Below are positions 63,901 to 64,000 of a stretch of 64,000 nucleotides of DNA, piece after piece. Under the pieces are notes generated by a model, which did not search any database, was not told where the DNA came from, and saw only the letters and a program-made list of their open reading frames with translations. The position numbers and the translations under genes are program-made. The stretch is from assembly GCF_019578655.1 (NCBI RefSeq), contig NC_063263.1, forward strand, positions 18,785,001 through 18,849,000, given 5' to 3'. How positions within the stretch are numbered: the stretch's first letter is position 1; every line of letters starts with the position of its first letter. Source of the stretch: Ricinus communis. Its lineage: Eukaryota; Streptophyta; Magnoliopsida; Malpighiales; Euphorbiaceae.

Positions 63901-63976
63901 ACGCATGGAGCGAGGGCCTTGGCAAAGCATTCTGAAAGGTGTAGCATTAAATATTGGGGTATTCTAGATGGAAGCA
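57941..63976 (+). CDS. ASCH-domain RNA-binding-type protein, partial (9 exons seen)
   Basis: Exons: 57941-58106, 58403-58593, 58680-58740, 58880-58928, 60396-60450, 60524-60611, 61773-61891, 63239-63364 and 63883-63976. This gives 316 codons plus one base, and the last exon ends at a GTGAGT donor, so the gene runs past the window. Residues about 1-115 form an N-terminal helical region. Residues about 120-240 are an ASCH domain, a fold related to PUA and thought to bind RNA. It has the signature GxKxxExR in DGLKTIEGR (Gly141, Lys143, Glu146, Arg148), then EPGALLLINK, RRYPSFLKML and VYRKFYTEEKEMSNGVLAIC. The tail (GARALAKHSERCSIKYWG) matches the plant type represented by Arabidopsis At2g20410/At2g43465. 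The in vivo RNA partner is unknown. Intron 4 contains two MITEs and intron 6 a short tandem repeat. Confidence 0.92.
59138..59439 (-). mobile_element. Mutator-type MITE, copy 1 (302 bp) in ASCH intron 4
   Basis: It is flanked by a perfect 9-bp duplication, TAAAATTAG (59129-59137 and 59440-59448). Terminal inverted repeats pair AAAAATGCATTTTTAAGCCC with the complement of the right end (ACAAAACTCATTATTGTCC). The interior has AAGTACAAGGGCTCAAT-type strings on both strands. Nine-base duplications are typical of the Mutator superfamily. Confidence 0.85.
60029..60330 (+). mobile_element. Mutator-type MITE, copy 2 (302 bp) in ASCH intron 4
   Basis: Ends are GGCAAAACTCATTATTAAGC and the complement GGCAAAATGCATTCTG. 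Flanks are TTTAATGAT (60020-60028) and TTTGATGAT (60331-60339), a 9-bp duplication with one mismatch. It is exactly as long as copy 1 and lies in the opposite orientation, judged by which end carries ACTCATT. It is non-coding. Confidence 0.85.
60629..60711. repeat. 41-bp tandem duplication in ASCH intron 6
   Basis: TTACCAACTAATATGTTGAT plus the following bases through GGCCAACAAA occurs at 60629 and again at 60670, with one extra T in the second copy. It lies just inside the intron, 18 bases after the exon 6 donor. Confidence 0.85.
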
Positions 63977-64000
63977 GTGAGTGTCTAATGCAATTTCTAA

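Overview
This is a window of plant nuclear DNA, most likely from a eudicot. It is strongly AT-rich. Genes are split into many short exons with GT-AG introns, and the intergenic DNA is full of plant-type transposon relics. The proteins belong to families with recognisable Arabidopsis-type homologues. I cannot fix the species; a woody or Malpighiales-like eudicot is only a guess. There are no operons, CRISPR arrays, rRNA or tRNA genes that I can see.

Five protein-coding genes can be assembled exon by exon, with reading phase checked at every junction. (1) 8024-16929 (+): a 691-residue TBC-domain Rab GTPase-activating protein in 10 coding exons, with both catalytic fingers and one probable GC-AG intron. 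(2) 19458-21749 (-): a 339-residue secreted class III peroxidase in 4 exons, converging on gene 1, whose distal catalytic His is replaced by Ser. (3) 38245-45419 (+): a 242-residue nuclear-type SANT/Myb-like protein of the DUF3755 kind in 7 exons, with two E2F-like sites upstream. (4) 52505-56334 (+): a 523-residue five-span membrane protein in 10 coding exons. (5) 57941 to beyond the right edge (+): an ASCH-domain RNA-binding-type protein, 9 exons seen. The genes are functionally unrelated housekeeping or regulatory genes.

The remainder is repeat-rich. 1-7440 holds unassigned AT-rich DNA, two inverted-repeat elements, and a 2.6-kb solo LTR with a 5-bp target duplication inside an older tandem repeat. 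21.9-38 kb is a 16-kb gene desert. It holds a 1.3-kb solo LTR with a perfect 5-bp target duplication, a second 2.85-kb solo LTR of the same family as the first (nested in an older duplicated repeat whose other copy preserves the empty site), several MITE-like inverted repeats, and Helitron-like AT-rich elements. One of these contains a 246-bp island that reads like a piece of protein-coding sequence. 45.4-51.5 kb is a second repeat tract. Introns also carry insertions: a complete 324-bp TRIM in gene 1, a hAT-like MITE in gene 3, an inverted repeat in gene 4, and two 302-bp MITEs with 9-bp target duplications in one intron of gene 5.

I found no convincing evidence of a new multi-gene system. 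The most unusual items are the peroxidase lacking its distal His, the coding-like island at 35490-35735, the GC-AG intron, the TRIM, and the solo LTR whose pre-insertion site can be read from a paralogous copy.
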